Assembly (NCBI GenBank): GCA_934702115.1
Contig: CAKUYF010000046.1
Span: forward strand, 1-7,126
Length of the DNA: 7,126 bases
Reading direction: 5' to 3'
DNA from: an uncultured Eubacteriales bacterium
GTDB lineage: Bacteria > Bacillota > Clostridia > Oscillospirales > Acutalibacteraceae
The notes under the pieces: model-generated
Databases searched by the model: none
What the model was told of the DNA's origin: nothing
What the model saw: only the letters and a program-made list of their open reading frames with translations
Part shown: positions 1-5,781 of the stretch, piece after piece
Numbering within the stretch: the stretch's first letter is position 1
Layout: each line of letters starts with the position of its first letter
Position numbers and translations under genes: made by a program

Positions 1-72
1 ACCCGGAACGGGCTCGAACCGTCGACCTCTAGCGTGACAGGCTAGCGTTCTAACCAACTGAACTACCGGGCC
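1..72 (-). tRNA. tRNA-Asp (anticodon GUC), 3' end cut by window edge
   Basis: On the minus strand the sequence folds as a tRNA: acceptor GGCCCGG from 72, D arm GTTC/GAAC, anticodon stem CTAGC/GCTAG around the loop CTGTCAC (anticodon GTC), a five-base variable region, then a T arm GACGG/CCGTT with loop TTCGAGC. The 3' acceptor strand CCGGGT runs into position 1, so the last acceptor base, the discriminator and any CCA lie outside. It sits 13 bases behind tRNA-Val on the same strand and is probably processed from the same precursor. Confidence 0.95.
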
Positions 73-85
73 ATATATGATTAAC

Positions 86-162
86 TGGTGGGAACAACAG
101 GACTCGAACCTGTGACCCCTTGCTTGTAAGGCAAGTGCTCTAACCAACTGAGCTATGCTCCC
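86..162 (-). tRNA. tRNA-Val (anticodon UAC) with encoded CCA
   Basis: The minus strand gives a complete cloverleaf: acceptor GGGAGCA paired with TGTTCCC (one G-T pair), D arm GCTC/GAGC, anticodon stem CTTGC/GCAAG around loop CTTACAA (anticodon TAC), variable region GGGTC, T arm ACAGG/CCTGT with loop TTCGAGT. The discriminator is A at 89 and the terminal CCA is encoded at 86-88. It is the promoter-proximal gene of the Val-Asp pair. Confidence 0.96.
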
Positions 163-247
163 ATGAAATTAATCTTATAACAATACATTGACTCACTTGC
201 ACTTACTTCTTCTACTAAAGCACTTGTTACTGACTGTCAACGATTAA

Positions 248-276
248 ATAATATCATTATCTTATTCCTATGTCAA
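248..276 (-). promoter_or_regulatory. sigma-A type promoter for the tRNA-Val/tRNA-Asp pair
   Basis: On the minus strand a perfect -35 TTGACA (276-271) is followed after 17 bases by TATTAT (253-248), a 5/6 match to the -10. Transcription would start near 241, leaving a leader of about 80 bases before tRNA-Val. A second TTGACA occurs at 240-235, but the -10 position 17 bases on (TAGTAG) is poor, so a tandem promoter is only possible. The rest of 163-371 is AT-rich, with no further gene and no clear terminator for the gene ending at 372. Confidence 0.8.
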
Positions 277-371
277 GTATTTATTTATAATTTTTTTATT
301 TTTATGTATATATTATAATATCGAATTTTATTCTAACTTTTTTATTCATTTTTACTTATCATGCGAAACTA

Positions 372-1400
372 TTAAATATCCTTTTTTAATTCACTAGATT
401 CAGAAATCCTCCCTAACCTTTTTTTTAAAAGCTTTTGTCTTACATCCGATCCTAAAAACTCAAGCCTTATATTATTGCCTATTATTCTTGAAACCGTACT
501 TTGAGCATATGTTTTTTCAAGTTCTTTCATAGTAAAATTTGTACTGATAATCGTAGGCTTAGATTTAATTATCCTAGAGTTAATAATATTGTATATACAT
601 GAGCTGGAAAAAGCAGTAGAAAATTCTGTCCCTAAATCATCAATTATAAGTAAATCGCAATTTATAAAGCATCCTTCTACATCCGAAATATCAGTATAAG
701 ATTTAAATTTTTCTTTTTCCATTTTAGAAACTAAGCTTTGTGCAGAACTATATAAAACTCCATAACCTTTGTTGATGACTTCTCTGGCTATTGCCAGTGA
801 AAGATGAGTTTTGCCTAATCCAGTATTCCCTGTAAAAAGTAAGCTCGGAGAATTTTTACTAAAATCCTTAGAGTAATCTTTACAATACTCTAAAATAAGA
901 CTCATTCGCTTTTTTGGCGAAGCACCGCCAAATTTAAGAGGAGTTTCTGAATAATATTCAAGCGAAAAAGTCCCAAATGAAGAAAGCGACAAAGCAGAGC
1001 TCTCATTAAGTTTATTGTAACATTCCTTCCTTAAAAGCTCTTTCATGCATTTACACATTTTCCCGTCTATAAAACCATTATCCTGGCATAAAGGGCAAAA
1101 ATACTTTATTTTAAAATATCCATCAGGGAATCCAAAATTGTTAATTATACACCTTAATTCTTTTCTTAAAGCTTCATTTCTTTCTCTAAGCTTTAAAAGC
1201 TCTAGTTTAGCATTTCCCCCTTTAGCTACTGCTTTAGCAGCTCTAATTCCCGTAAGTGCCAGCTCACTTTCTATCTCAGCTGCACGTGAGCTTTTAGAAT
1301 AAAGAATTTTTTGTTTTTTTTCAAATTCTTGTTGTGCATTTATTTTTCTAAGATATAATTTTTTTCTGGCTTCTTCAAATATTTCCTGAGTGTATCCCAC
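372..1400 (-). CDS. dnaI: DnaI/DnaC-type replicative helicase loader (AAA+ ATPase)
   Basis: This is a predicted primosomal ATPase of 342 residues that should load the replicative DNA helicase at the origin or at restarted forks in the cytoplasm. The C-terminal AAA+ half shows Walker A GNTGLGKT (191-198), Walker B LLIIDDLG (250-257), a sensor-1 Ser-Thr-Asn (286-288) and a Ser-Arg-Ile at 304-306 that may hold the arginine finger. The N-terminal half is a charged, probably helical segment (about 5-85) followed by a cysteine cluster, C102, C105, C116 and C118, which fits the zinc-binding N-terminal domain of DnaI. IstB transposition helpers share the ATPase domain, but no transposase is adjacent and the partner gene is a DnaD/DnaB-family protein, so a helicase loader is preferred. 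The start is GTG with a stop codon two codons upstream. The gene follows the DnaD/DnaB-family gene by 26 bases, like dnaB-dnaI in B. subtilis. Databases often label clostridial members dnaC. Confidence 0.9.
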   Translation of the reverse strand: MGYTQEIFEEARKKLYLRKINAQQEFEKKQKILYSKSSRAAEIESELALTGIRAAKAVAKGGNAKLELLKLRERNEALRKELRCIINNFGFPDGYFKIKYFCPLCQDNGFIDGKMCKCMKELLRKECYNKLNESSALSLSSFGTFSLEYYSETPLKFGGASPKKRMSLILEYCKDYSKDFSKNSPSLLFTGNTGLGKTHLSLAIAREVINKGYGVLYSSAQSLVSKMEKEKFKSYTDISDVEGCFINCDLLIIDDLGTEFSTAFSSSCIYNIINSRIIKSKPTIISTNFTMKELEKTYAQSTVSRIIGNNIRLEFLGSDVRQKLLKKRLGRISESSELKKDI

Positions 1401-1413
1401 TTATTTCAATTCG

Positions 1414-1420
1414 CCCTCCT
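1414..1420 (-). promoter_or_regulatory. Shine-Dalgarno site of the helicase loader gene
   Basis: The minus strand reads AGGAGGG, ending 13 bases before the GTG at 1400. The spacing is longer than usual, but an in-frame TAA directly precedes the GTG and no better-placed start codon is seen. Confidence 0.6.
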
Positions 1421-1426
1421 TCAATC

Positions 1427-2419
1427 TTACTTTTCATCAAAAATGCTATAGCTCTCGTATTCTTCTATACTATATGATGAATTTTCTTCACCACTTAAAT
1501 GTTTTCTTTTATTTGAAAGTCTTCTATTTGAAACAAACATTTTAGCTTGCTCTAGAGTAGATATTCCTTGATTGTGCCAACGTTTTATAATCCCGTCCAT
1601 ATAATTAATAGCGTACTTGCCTTTGTAGATTATACATATGTCGTAAGCATATTTTATTAAATTTTCTTCTATCTTCCATTCATCAAACCACTTTAAAATT
1701 ATTTCTTTTTCTTGAGAGGATGGTGCTCTACGTTCAATATCAATAAGCTTTTCAAACTTTTTCCACAACATTGAAATACGTGATAAATTTTGAATTTTTT
1801 TTTCAGCTTTTTCAACTGTGTCTACTCCCGCAACGGCCCATTCTATTCCCATTTTTTCAATATTCCTAATACTTCCTCTTCCAGCACTCACAGTATACTG
1901 AATCAGCATCAATATTACATCTACTGGAAGTCCTTCGTTATCATGAAGCATTACTAAAATAGTACTTTCTGCGCTTGAAATAGGACGACCTAAAACCGCC
2001 TGAGCTTCCTGAATAAGATAATACATTTCCTTGGAATCTTTAATTCTTGAGATAATATGGGAAAATTCAGGGCGTCTGTAACGGATTAATCCTCTTTTAG
2101 GCGCTGTCTCAACGGAACCAAAGGAGGCCTCCGAAATTGAAGAATGACACTTTGAATTTTGGTCACAATCGCCCCTAGATCCTTGATTAGAAAAAATACC
2201 TATCTTATCCCAATATCTAAATGCCTCTTCAACCTCTTCTTCCTTTATGTCAAATAATTTAGTTATTTTCTCTGAATTCCAAGCTTTGTCACTGTTTCTT
2301 AACATCCAAAGTAATACCTTAATTTGAGTAAATGTAGCGTCTTGGAGGTACTTATCTACCACTGCGGTTGGGACTGCAAATACCGAATTCCAATAACCAA
2401 GCGATAGTTTATAATCCAA
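1427..2419 (-). CDS. DnaD/DnaB-family primosome initiation protein
   Basis: This 330-residue protein belongs to the Firmicutes DnaD/DnaB family, which binds and remodels DNA and brings the helicase-loader complex to the origin. Residues about 5-80 look like the N-terminal winged-helix domain (DDBH1). A low-complexity Ser/Cys-rich linker (about 80-110) follows, then two helical DDBH2-like units. The first (about 130-210) has a degenerate motif ending at W194. The second (about 218-295) carries the family's YxxxIxxxW motif as Y273, I277 and W281. B. subtilis DnaD has one DDBH2 and DnaB has two, and dnaB is the gene directly upstream of dnaI there. By domain count and position this protein is therefore nearer to DnaB, although such clostridial proteins are usually named 'DnaD domain protein'. 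I give no symbol for that reason. The Ser/Glu-rich tail after 305 is probably disordered. The start is TTG, supported by a strong Shine-Dalgarno site. Confidence 0.88.
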   Translation of the reverse strand: MDYKLSLGYWNSVFAVPTAVVDKYLQDATFTQIKVLLWMLRNSDKAWNSEKITKLFDIKEEEVEEAFRYWDKIGIFSNQGSRGDCDQNSKCHSSISEASFGSVETAPKRGLIRYRRPEFSHIISRIKDSKEMYYLIQEAQAVLGRPISSAESTILVMLHDNEGLPVDVILMLIQYTVSAGRGSIRNIEKMGIEWAVAGVDTVEKAEKKIQNLSRISMLWKKFEKLIDIERRAPSSQEKEIILKWFDEWKIEENLIKYAYDICIIYKGKYAINYMDGIIKRWHNQGISTLEQAKMFVSNRRLSNKRKHLSGEENSSYSIEEYESYSIFDEK

Positions 2420-2426
2420 TTTAATT

Positions 2427-2433
2427 CTCCTCC
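2427..2433 (-). promoter_or_regulatory. Shine-Dalgarno site fixing the TTG start of the DnaD/DnaB-family gene
   Basis: The minus strand reads GGAGGAG, seven bases before TTG at 2419. No ATG or GTG start lies nearby, so the strong site supports TTG as the true start. The 68-base gap to asnB contains no convincing promoter or terminator. Confidence 0.75.
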
Positions 2434-2487
2434 ACCTTACAAATCAAAAGAGTTATTCAATGCCAAAAATTTTATACTCCAAATAAT

Positions 2488-4326
2488 CTAATCTATCTCT
2501 TTAAAATAAAGATCGTACCATACTATAAAAATATAAATAGTCCATACTTTCCGACTGTTATCCCACTTACCTGAGTAGTGATCATCCAAAAACTGTAATA
2601 TTTCATCAACATTAAAAAATTTTCTTGCCGTCTCAGAGTTAAATGCTTCTTTTACAATGCTGTAATATTTTTTATCTCTAAGCCATACACGCGTCGGAAC
2701 CGGGAAACCTAATTTTTCTTTTTGCGCAGTACTTATAGGAAGTCTTTTCATAGCTGCTTGTCTTAAAGCATATTTAGTATTTTCTTTTGGGGTTTTAAGC
2801 CGTGTAGGCAACTTAGAAGCAATTTTAAAAACTTCTCTATCTAAAAACGGTACACGAAGCTCCAGAGAATTAGCCATACTCATTCTATCAGCTTTAAGAA
2901 GTATATCTCCAACCATCCACATATTTATATCTAAGTACTGCATTTTTGTAACGTCATCATAATTTTTAGCCTTGCTATACAGTTCCTTGCAAGCATCTAA
3001 CGGATTCGTAACTATTTCCGGAAACTTAAGAATCTTTTTCTTATCATTTTCAGAAAACATAAACGCATTACCTATATATTTATGTTCTACGTCATGTTCT
3101 CCCCTGATTATAAAGCTGCGACCTTTAAATCTAAACGGAATTTTCTTTACTAGATTAGAAAGAAAAGTACGAACATTTTGAGAAAGCAATTTCTGATACA
3201 TTTTGAAAACTCTAGGTTCATTGTATACCGTATAACCCCCGAAAAGTTCATCTGCTCCTTCACCCGAAAGAACTACCTTCACATGCTCACTGGCAAGCTT
3301 TGAAACAAAGTAAAGAGCAATGCAAGAAGGATCAGCAAGAGGTTGATCCATATAATATTGAACTTTCTTTATGGAAGACCAAAATTCTTCCGAAGTTATA
3401 ACTTTATAATGATGGTTTACATTTATCTTTTTAGCTAAATTTTGAGCCCACGAAATTTCATTGTATTTTTCTCCAAAGTCAAACCCTACCGTAAAAGCTT
3501 TCTGACCTTCAAAATAGGAAGAAACGTAGCTTGAATCTATTCCACTGGACAAAAAGCACCCTACTTCTACATCACTTATCCTATGAACTTCTACGGAATT
3601 TTTAAAGGCTTCTTCTATCTTTTTAGAAGCGGTTTCTAATTCTAAACTTTCATCTATTTCAAACTTAGGATCAAAATATCTTTCTACTTCCACATCTCCT
3701 GACTTATAAGTTAAAGTATGACCAGGCATTAAACAATATACACCTTCAAAAAATGTTTCCGGAGGTACAGCATATTGAAATGAAAGATAATTGTCTAAAG
3801 TTCTATAGTTAAAAACTTTCTTAAATTCAGGAAATACAAGTATACTCTTTATTTCTGAAGCATATACGAAATTATTTTGTACTCTTGTCCAGTAAAGAGG
3901 TTTTATACCAAAAGGATCTCTTGCTAAAAAAAGAACTTTGTTCTTCCTATCCCAAATCGCAAATGCAAACATTCCACGAAGTTTTTTTACAAGATCTTTT
4001 CCCCATTCTTCAAAACCATGAATTAAAACCTCTGAATCTGTCTGAGTATAAAAGTTATGTCCACTGCTCATAAGCTGATCTCTTAGTTCTTTATAATTGT
4101 AAATTTCACCATTAAAGGTTAGTACCAAATTGTTGTTTTCATTATAAATAGGTTGTTTGCCACTATCTAGGTCAATTATACTAAGCCTACGAAATCCCAT
4201 CGAAACATCTTTATCTACAAAGTATCCCGAATCATCAGGACCTCTGTGAGTTATAAGATCTGCCATTTTCTCTATAACTTTAGGCTTGTCCACAGTATTG
4301 CCAACAAATCCACATATTCCGCACAT
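2488..4326 (-). CDS. asnB: Asparagine synthetase (glutamine-hydrolysing), AsnB
   Basis: This cytoplasmic enzyme makes asparagine from aspartate, ATP and glutamine. Starting at the ATG at 4326 gives 612 residues, with Cys2 becoming the N-terminal nucleophile of the class II glutaminase domain after Met removal (MCGICG). Other glutaminase motifs are RGPDDSG (28-34), RRLSIID (46-52) and NGEIYN (72-77). The synthetase domain has the ATP-binding loop as SSGIDSS (260-266, a variant of SGGxDSS), GEGADE (355-360) and the segment from LLKADRMS to RVPFLD (about 477-496). Length and domain order are complete and normal for the family. An upstream in-frame TTG at 4341 would add five residues and bury the catalytic Cys; it also overlaps the Shine-Dalgarno site, so it is rejected. 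The gene is first in a same-strand run with the two primosome genes and has its own promoter. No T-box or other leader structure is seen. Some relatives amidate cell-wall or antibiotic substrates, but asparagine synthesis is the default reading. Confidence 0.96.
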   Translation of the reverse strand: MCGICGFVGNTVDKPKVIEKMADLITHRGPDDSGYFVDKDVSMGFRRLSIIDLDSGKQPIYNENNNLVLTFNGEIYNYKELRDQLMSSGHNFYTQTDSEVLIHGFEEWGKDLVKKLRGMFAFAIWDRKNKVLFLARDPFGIKPLYWTRVQNNFVYASEIKSILVFPEFKKVFNYRTLDNYLSFQYAVPPETFFEGVYCLMPGHTLTYKSGDVEVERYFDPKFEIDESLELETASKKIEEAFKNSVEVHRISDVEVGCFLSSGIDSSYVSSYFEGQKAFTVGFDFGEKYNEISWAQNLAKKINVNHHYKVITSEEFWSSIKKVQYYMDQPLADPSCIALYFVSKLASEHVKVVLSGEGADELFGGYTVYNEPRVFKMYQKLLSQNVRTFLSNLVKKIPFRFKGRSFIIRGEHDVEHKYIGNAFMFSENDKKKILKFPEIVTNPLDACKELYSKAKNYDDVTKMQYLDINMWMVGDILLKADRMSMANSLELRVPFLDREVFKIASKLPTRLKTPKENTKYALRQAAMKRLPISTAQKEKLGFPVPTRVWLRDKKYYSIVKEAFNSETARKFFNVDEILQFLDDHYSGKWDNSRKVWTIYIFIVWYDLYFKEID

Positions 4327-4334
4327 CCAAATTG

Positions 4335-4339
4335 CCTCC
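4335..4339 (-). promoter_or_regulatory. Shine-Dalgarno site fixing the asnB ATG start
   Basis: GGAGG on the minus strand ends eight bases before the ATG at 4326. It overlaps the alternative TTG (4341-4339), which therefore cannot be the start this site serves. Confidence 0.85.
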
Positions 4340-4368
4340 AACTTAATTATAAGTGTTCTTATTTTACT

Positions 4369-4397
4369 ATTGTATCATAAAGAAGTTAATCTTACAA
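4369..4397 (-). promoter_or_regulatory. Probable sigma-A promoter of asnB (and perhaps the downstream genes)
   Basis: On the minus strand TTGTAA (4397-4392, 4/6) is followed after 17 bases by TACAAT (4374-4369, 5/6). Transcription would start near 4362, giving a leader of about 35 bases. A TATAAT closer to the gene (4351-4346) lacks a -35 and would start transcription at the Shine-Dalgarno site, so it is less likely. Confidence 0.6.
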
Positions 4398-4425
4398 TTT
4401 AGTTTAATGGAAATTTATTACCTAC

Positions 4426-4454
4426 TTGAAAAACATATCATCAATGAGTATTAT
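4426..4454 (+). promoter_or_regulatory. Probable sigma-A promoter of the unknown plus-strand gene
   Basis: TTGAAA (4426-4431) and TATTAT (4449-4454) are separated by 17 bases, each a 5/6 match. A perfect TATAAT at 4461-4466 could be an alternative -10, but the -35 position for it reads only TCATCA. The promoter lies back to back with that of asnB. Confidence 0.6.
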
Positions 4455-4474
4455 GTACTATATAATTCAACATA

Positions 4475-4483
4475 AGAGGTGAT
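4475..4483 (+). promoter_or_regulatory. Shine-Dalgarno site of the unknown plus-strand gene
   Basis: AGAGGTGAT is complementary to the 16S rRNA 3' end apart from one missing G, and ends three bases before the ATG at 4487, placing its GAGG core about seven bases away. This supports the frame as a real gene with that start. Confidence 0.75.
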
Positions 4484-4486
4484 ATT

Positions 4487-5392
4487 ATGTTTAAAAAGTT
4501 TAAAAATTTATTTAGTAAAAAAATCAGTAATCCAATTTCCGTTAAAAAAAATGATCTTATAAATAGTAAAGAATATGAAAAATTCACTGATGATCTATAT
4601 GGAAATTTAAACATTAATTTTTCTGAATATATGAGAAGAATAAATGACTATATATCTCTAAAATATCCAAATTACAAGAATTTTATGTTAGCATTCACAA
4701 CCGATGCAATGCAAAAACTATCTTTGCACCGTGACGAAGTAATAAACGTATCTCAAAATACATTCTTGTCAGTGCTAACTAATTACCGGCAAGAATTGGA
4801 AAAATGCGAAGTCGAACCAAAGAAAACAGAATTAGCTGAAAAATTTAATGAAAATTCTAAAGCTATTATTCAAGAAGCAGAAACAATATTTGAAAAAAAT
4901 TTTAAGAATGAATTTAAGAATTTAAAAGAAACAGTAGCAAAAAACTTAGAAAGTAAAATAACAGCAAAAATCAAAGATGTTAAAACGAGATTTAAAAAAT
5001 GGGCCGATGGTTTGATTAAGATTATAGCTAATCCAAAAACAAATAAAAAACAAATACCCAATATGCTTTTAGCAGTAAAAACACTACAAAACGAAAGCAA
5101 ACACTTTGGTGATGAAAATTATAAAATTTCAAAAGAAAGCAGAGATCTGATAAAATCAATCATATATTCAGGAAATAAAAATAATAAACGTTTTAAATTA
5201 ATCAAAAACCAGAAATTAAGTAAATCCGATAAAGAGTTATTTCAAATAAATGATGAAAAATCGTTAAGGTTCGTAATCAATATGATGAGTTTTGTAGTAG
5301 ACGATGCAAACGATGAATCTAAAGGGAACTTTATAAATGAATGGGTAAAAAAAGGATGCCCCACAGAATCTAAAAAAATATATTCCAATTAA
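4487..5392 (+). CDS. Hypothetical protein, Lys/Asn-rich with a likely coiled coil
   Basis: I do not recognise this 301-residue protein. It is rich in Lys, Asn, Glu and Phe, and its codons are very A-rich compared with asnB. The start region (residues 1-22) is strongly basic with spaced Phe/Leu, which could be an amphipathic, membrane-surface or nucleic-acid-touching segment; there is no signal peptide and no transmembrane helix. The middle (about 105-185) is charged and helical, with heptad-like spacing of hydrophobic residues, suggesting a coiled coil. The C-terminal third has no motif I can name. Only two cysteines are present (in KCEVE and GCPTE), so no metal cluster is suggested. A promoter, a good Shine-Dalgarno site and an open frame of normal length argue that it is real. 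It is divergent from asnB and convergent with the sigK fragment, and its 3' end is 26 bases from that gene. It may be an accessory gene at the flank of the sigK/skin locus; nothing in the sequence shows its role. Confidence 0.75.
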   Translation: MFKKFKNLFSKKISNPISVKKNDLINSKEYEKFTDDLYGNLNINFSEYMRRINDYISLKYPNYKNFMLAFTTDAMQKLSLHRDEVINVSQNTFLSVLTNYRQELEKCEVEPKKTELAEKFNENSKAIIQEAETIFEKNFKNEFKNLKETVAKNLESKITAKIKDVKTRFKKWADGLIKIIANPKTNKKQIPNMLLAVKTLQNESKHFGDENYKISKESRDLIKSIIYSGNKNNKRFKLIKNQKLSKSDKELFQINDEKSLRFVINMMSFVVDDANDESKGNFINEWVKKGCPTESKKIYSN

Positions 5393-5418
5393 AAATATGA
5401 AAACTTGCAGAAGAAAAT

Positions 5419-5772
5419 CTATTTAAAAGAATCTTTTAAAATAATAATTGATTTTTTCTCTAACCGGGAAACGTAGGACCTAGAAATTTTAAGCCTCCGA
5501 GCAACTTCACGTTGTGGTAGGGGCTTTGTGCCGTTTAAACCATACCTTAAACATAAAATTATTCTTTCGCGCGGACCTAAAAGCCTCATAATATGTCTAT
5601 TAAGCTTTTGAATGTCTAATTTCACATCTATTTCTTCTGCTATAGACTTATCACAGGCAATTGTATCAATAAGAGTGAGTGCATTTCCGTTTTTGTCAGT
5701 ATCAATAGGCTCGTCGATCGAAACATCCAGTGAAGATTTATTCATGTTTCTTAAATGCATAAGAATTTCATT
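5419..5772 (-). CDS. sigK: RNA polymerase sporulation sigma factor SigK, C-terminal part (SpoIIIC-like), interrupted by a skin-type element
   Basis: This is the 3' part of the gene for SigK, the late mother-cell sigma factor of sporulation. The protein from the junction reads NEILMHLR, matching the end of region 2 in SigK, followed by region 3 material and a complete region 4. Its helix-turn-helix includes the QREVARRLKISRSYVSRLEK segment, which binds the -35 element. Regions 1-2 (core binding and -10 recognition) are missing, so the fragment cannot act as a sigma factor alone. The open frame extends to a GTG at 5784, but its first four codons are recombinase or element sequence in another frame. 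Neither that GTG nor the ATG at 5760 has a Shine-Dalgarno site, so separate translation is unlikely. In B. subtilis and C. difficile sigK is interrupted at this same point by the skin element, whose excision restores the frame. The N-terminal half should lie to the right of the window. The tail ends soon after region 4, without the basic extension of B. subtilis SigK. Confidence 0.9.
   Translation of the reverse strand, partial: NEILMHLRNMNKSSLDVSIDEPIDTDKNGNALTLIDTIACDKSIAEEIDVKLDIQKLNRHIMRLLGPRERIILCLRYGLNGTKPLPQREVARRLKISRSYVSRLEKKSIIILKDSFK
5422..5440. repeat. Perfect AT-rich palindrome at the end of the sigK fragment
   Basis: TTTAAAAGA and TCTTTTAAA flank a single central A, inside the last codons of sigK. 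As RNA it could form a seven-pair A-U stem, which is too weak for a normal terminator. A T-run follows on the plus strand only after about ten bases. It is the only symmetric element between the two convergent genes. Confidence 0.4.
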
Positions 5773-5781
5773 TGCTATTCT
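5762..5781 (-). other. Attachment site (one end of the skin-type element) with AATGA core
   Basis: The minus strand carries AATGA at 5772-5768, the five-base sequence at which the B. subtilis and C. difficile skin elements recombine. It lies at the equivalent position in sigK, in the Asn-Glu codons. Short inverted arms AGAAT (5781-5777) and ATTCT (5766-5762) flank it, as expected for a serine recombinase site, although the symmetry is imperfect further out. The partner site should lie at the 3' end of the N-terminal sigK half, outside the window. Confidence 0.75.

Noticed and set aside
181..240. Regulatory hairpin or riboswitch in the tRNA leader
   Set aside because: Only short repeats (CACTTG motifs, a distant TTGAC/GTCAA pairing) are present. 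They do not form a stable fold, and no known riboswitch or T-box core is recognisable.
300..371. Terminator after the helicase loader gene
   Set aside because: The stretch is AT-rich with no GC-containing hairpin followed by a T-run on the minus strand.
1045..1302. Plus-strand open frame opposite the helicase loader gene
   Set aside because: It lies wholly within the well-supported loader coding sequence and shows no start signals of its own; it is a complementary-strand shadow. The same applies to 2972-3181 and 3885-4073 opposite asnB.
372..1400. IstB-type transposition helper
   Set aside because: The ATPase domain is shared, but there is no istA-like transposase or terminal repeat, while the N-terminal cysteine cluster and the DnaD/DnaB-family neighbour fit a helicase loader.
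4870..5100. Minus-strand open frame encoding a hydrophobic peptide inside the unknown gene
   Set aside because: Its hydrophobicity is what the complement of Lys/Glu-rich codons produces, it has no clear ribosome site, and the plus-strand gene has its own promoter and Shine-Dalgarno site.
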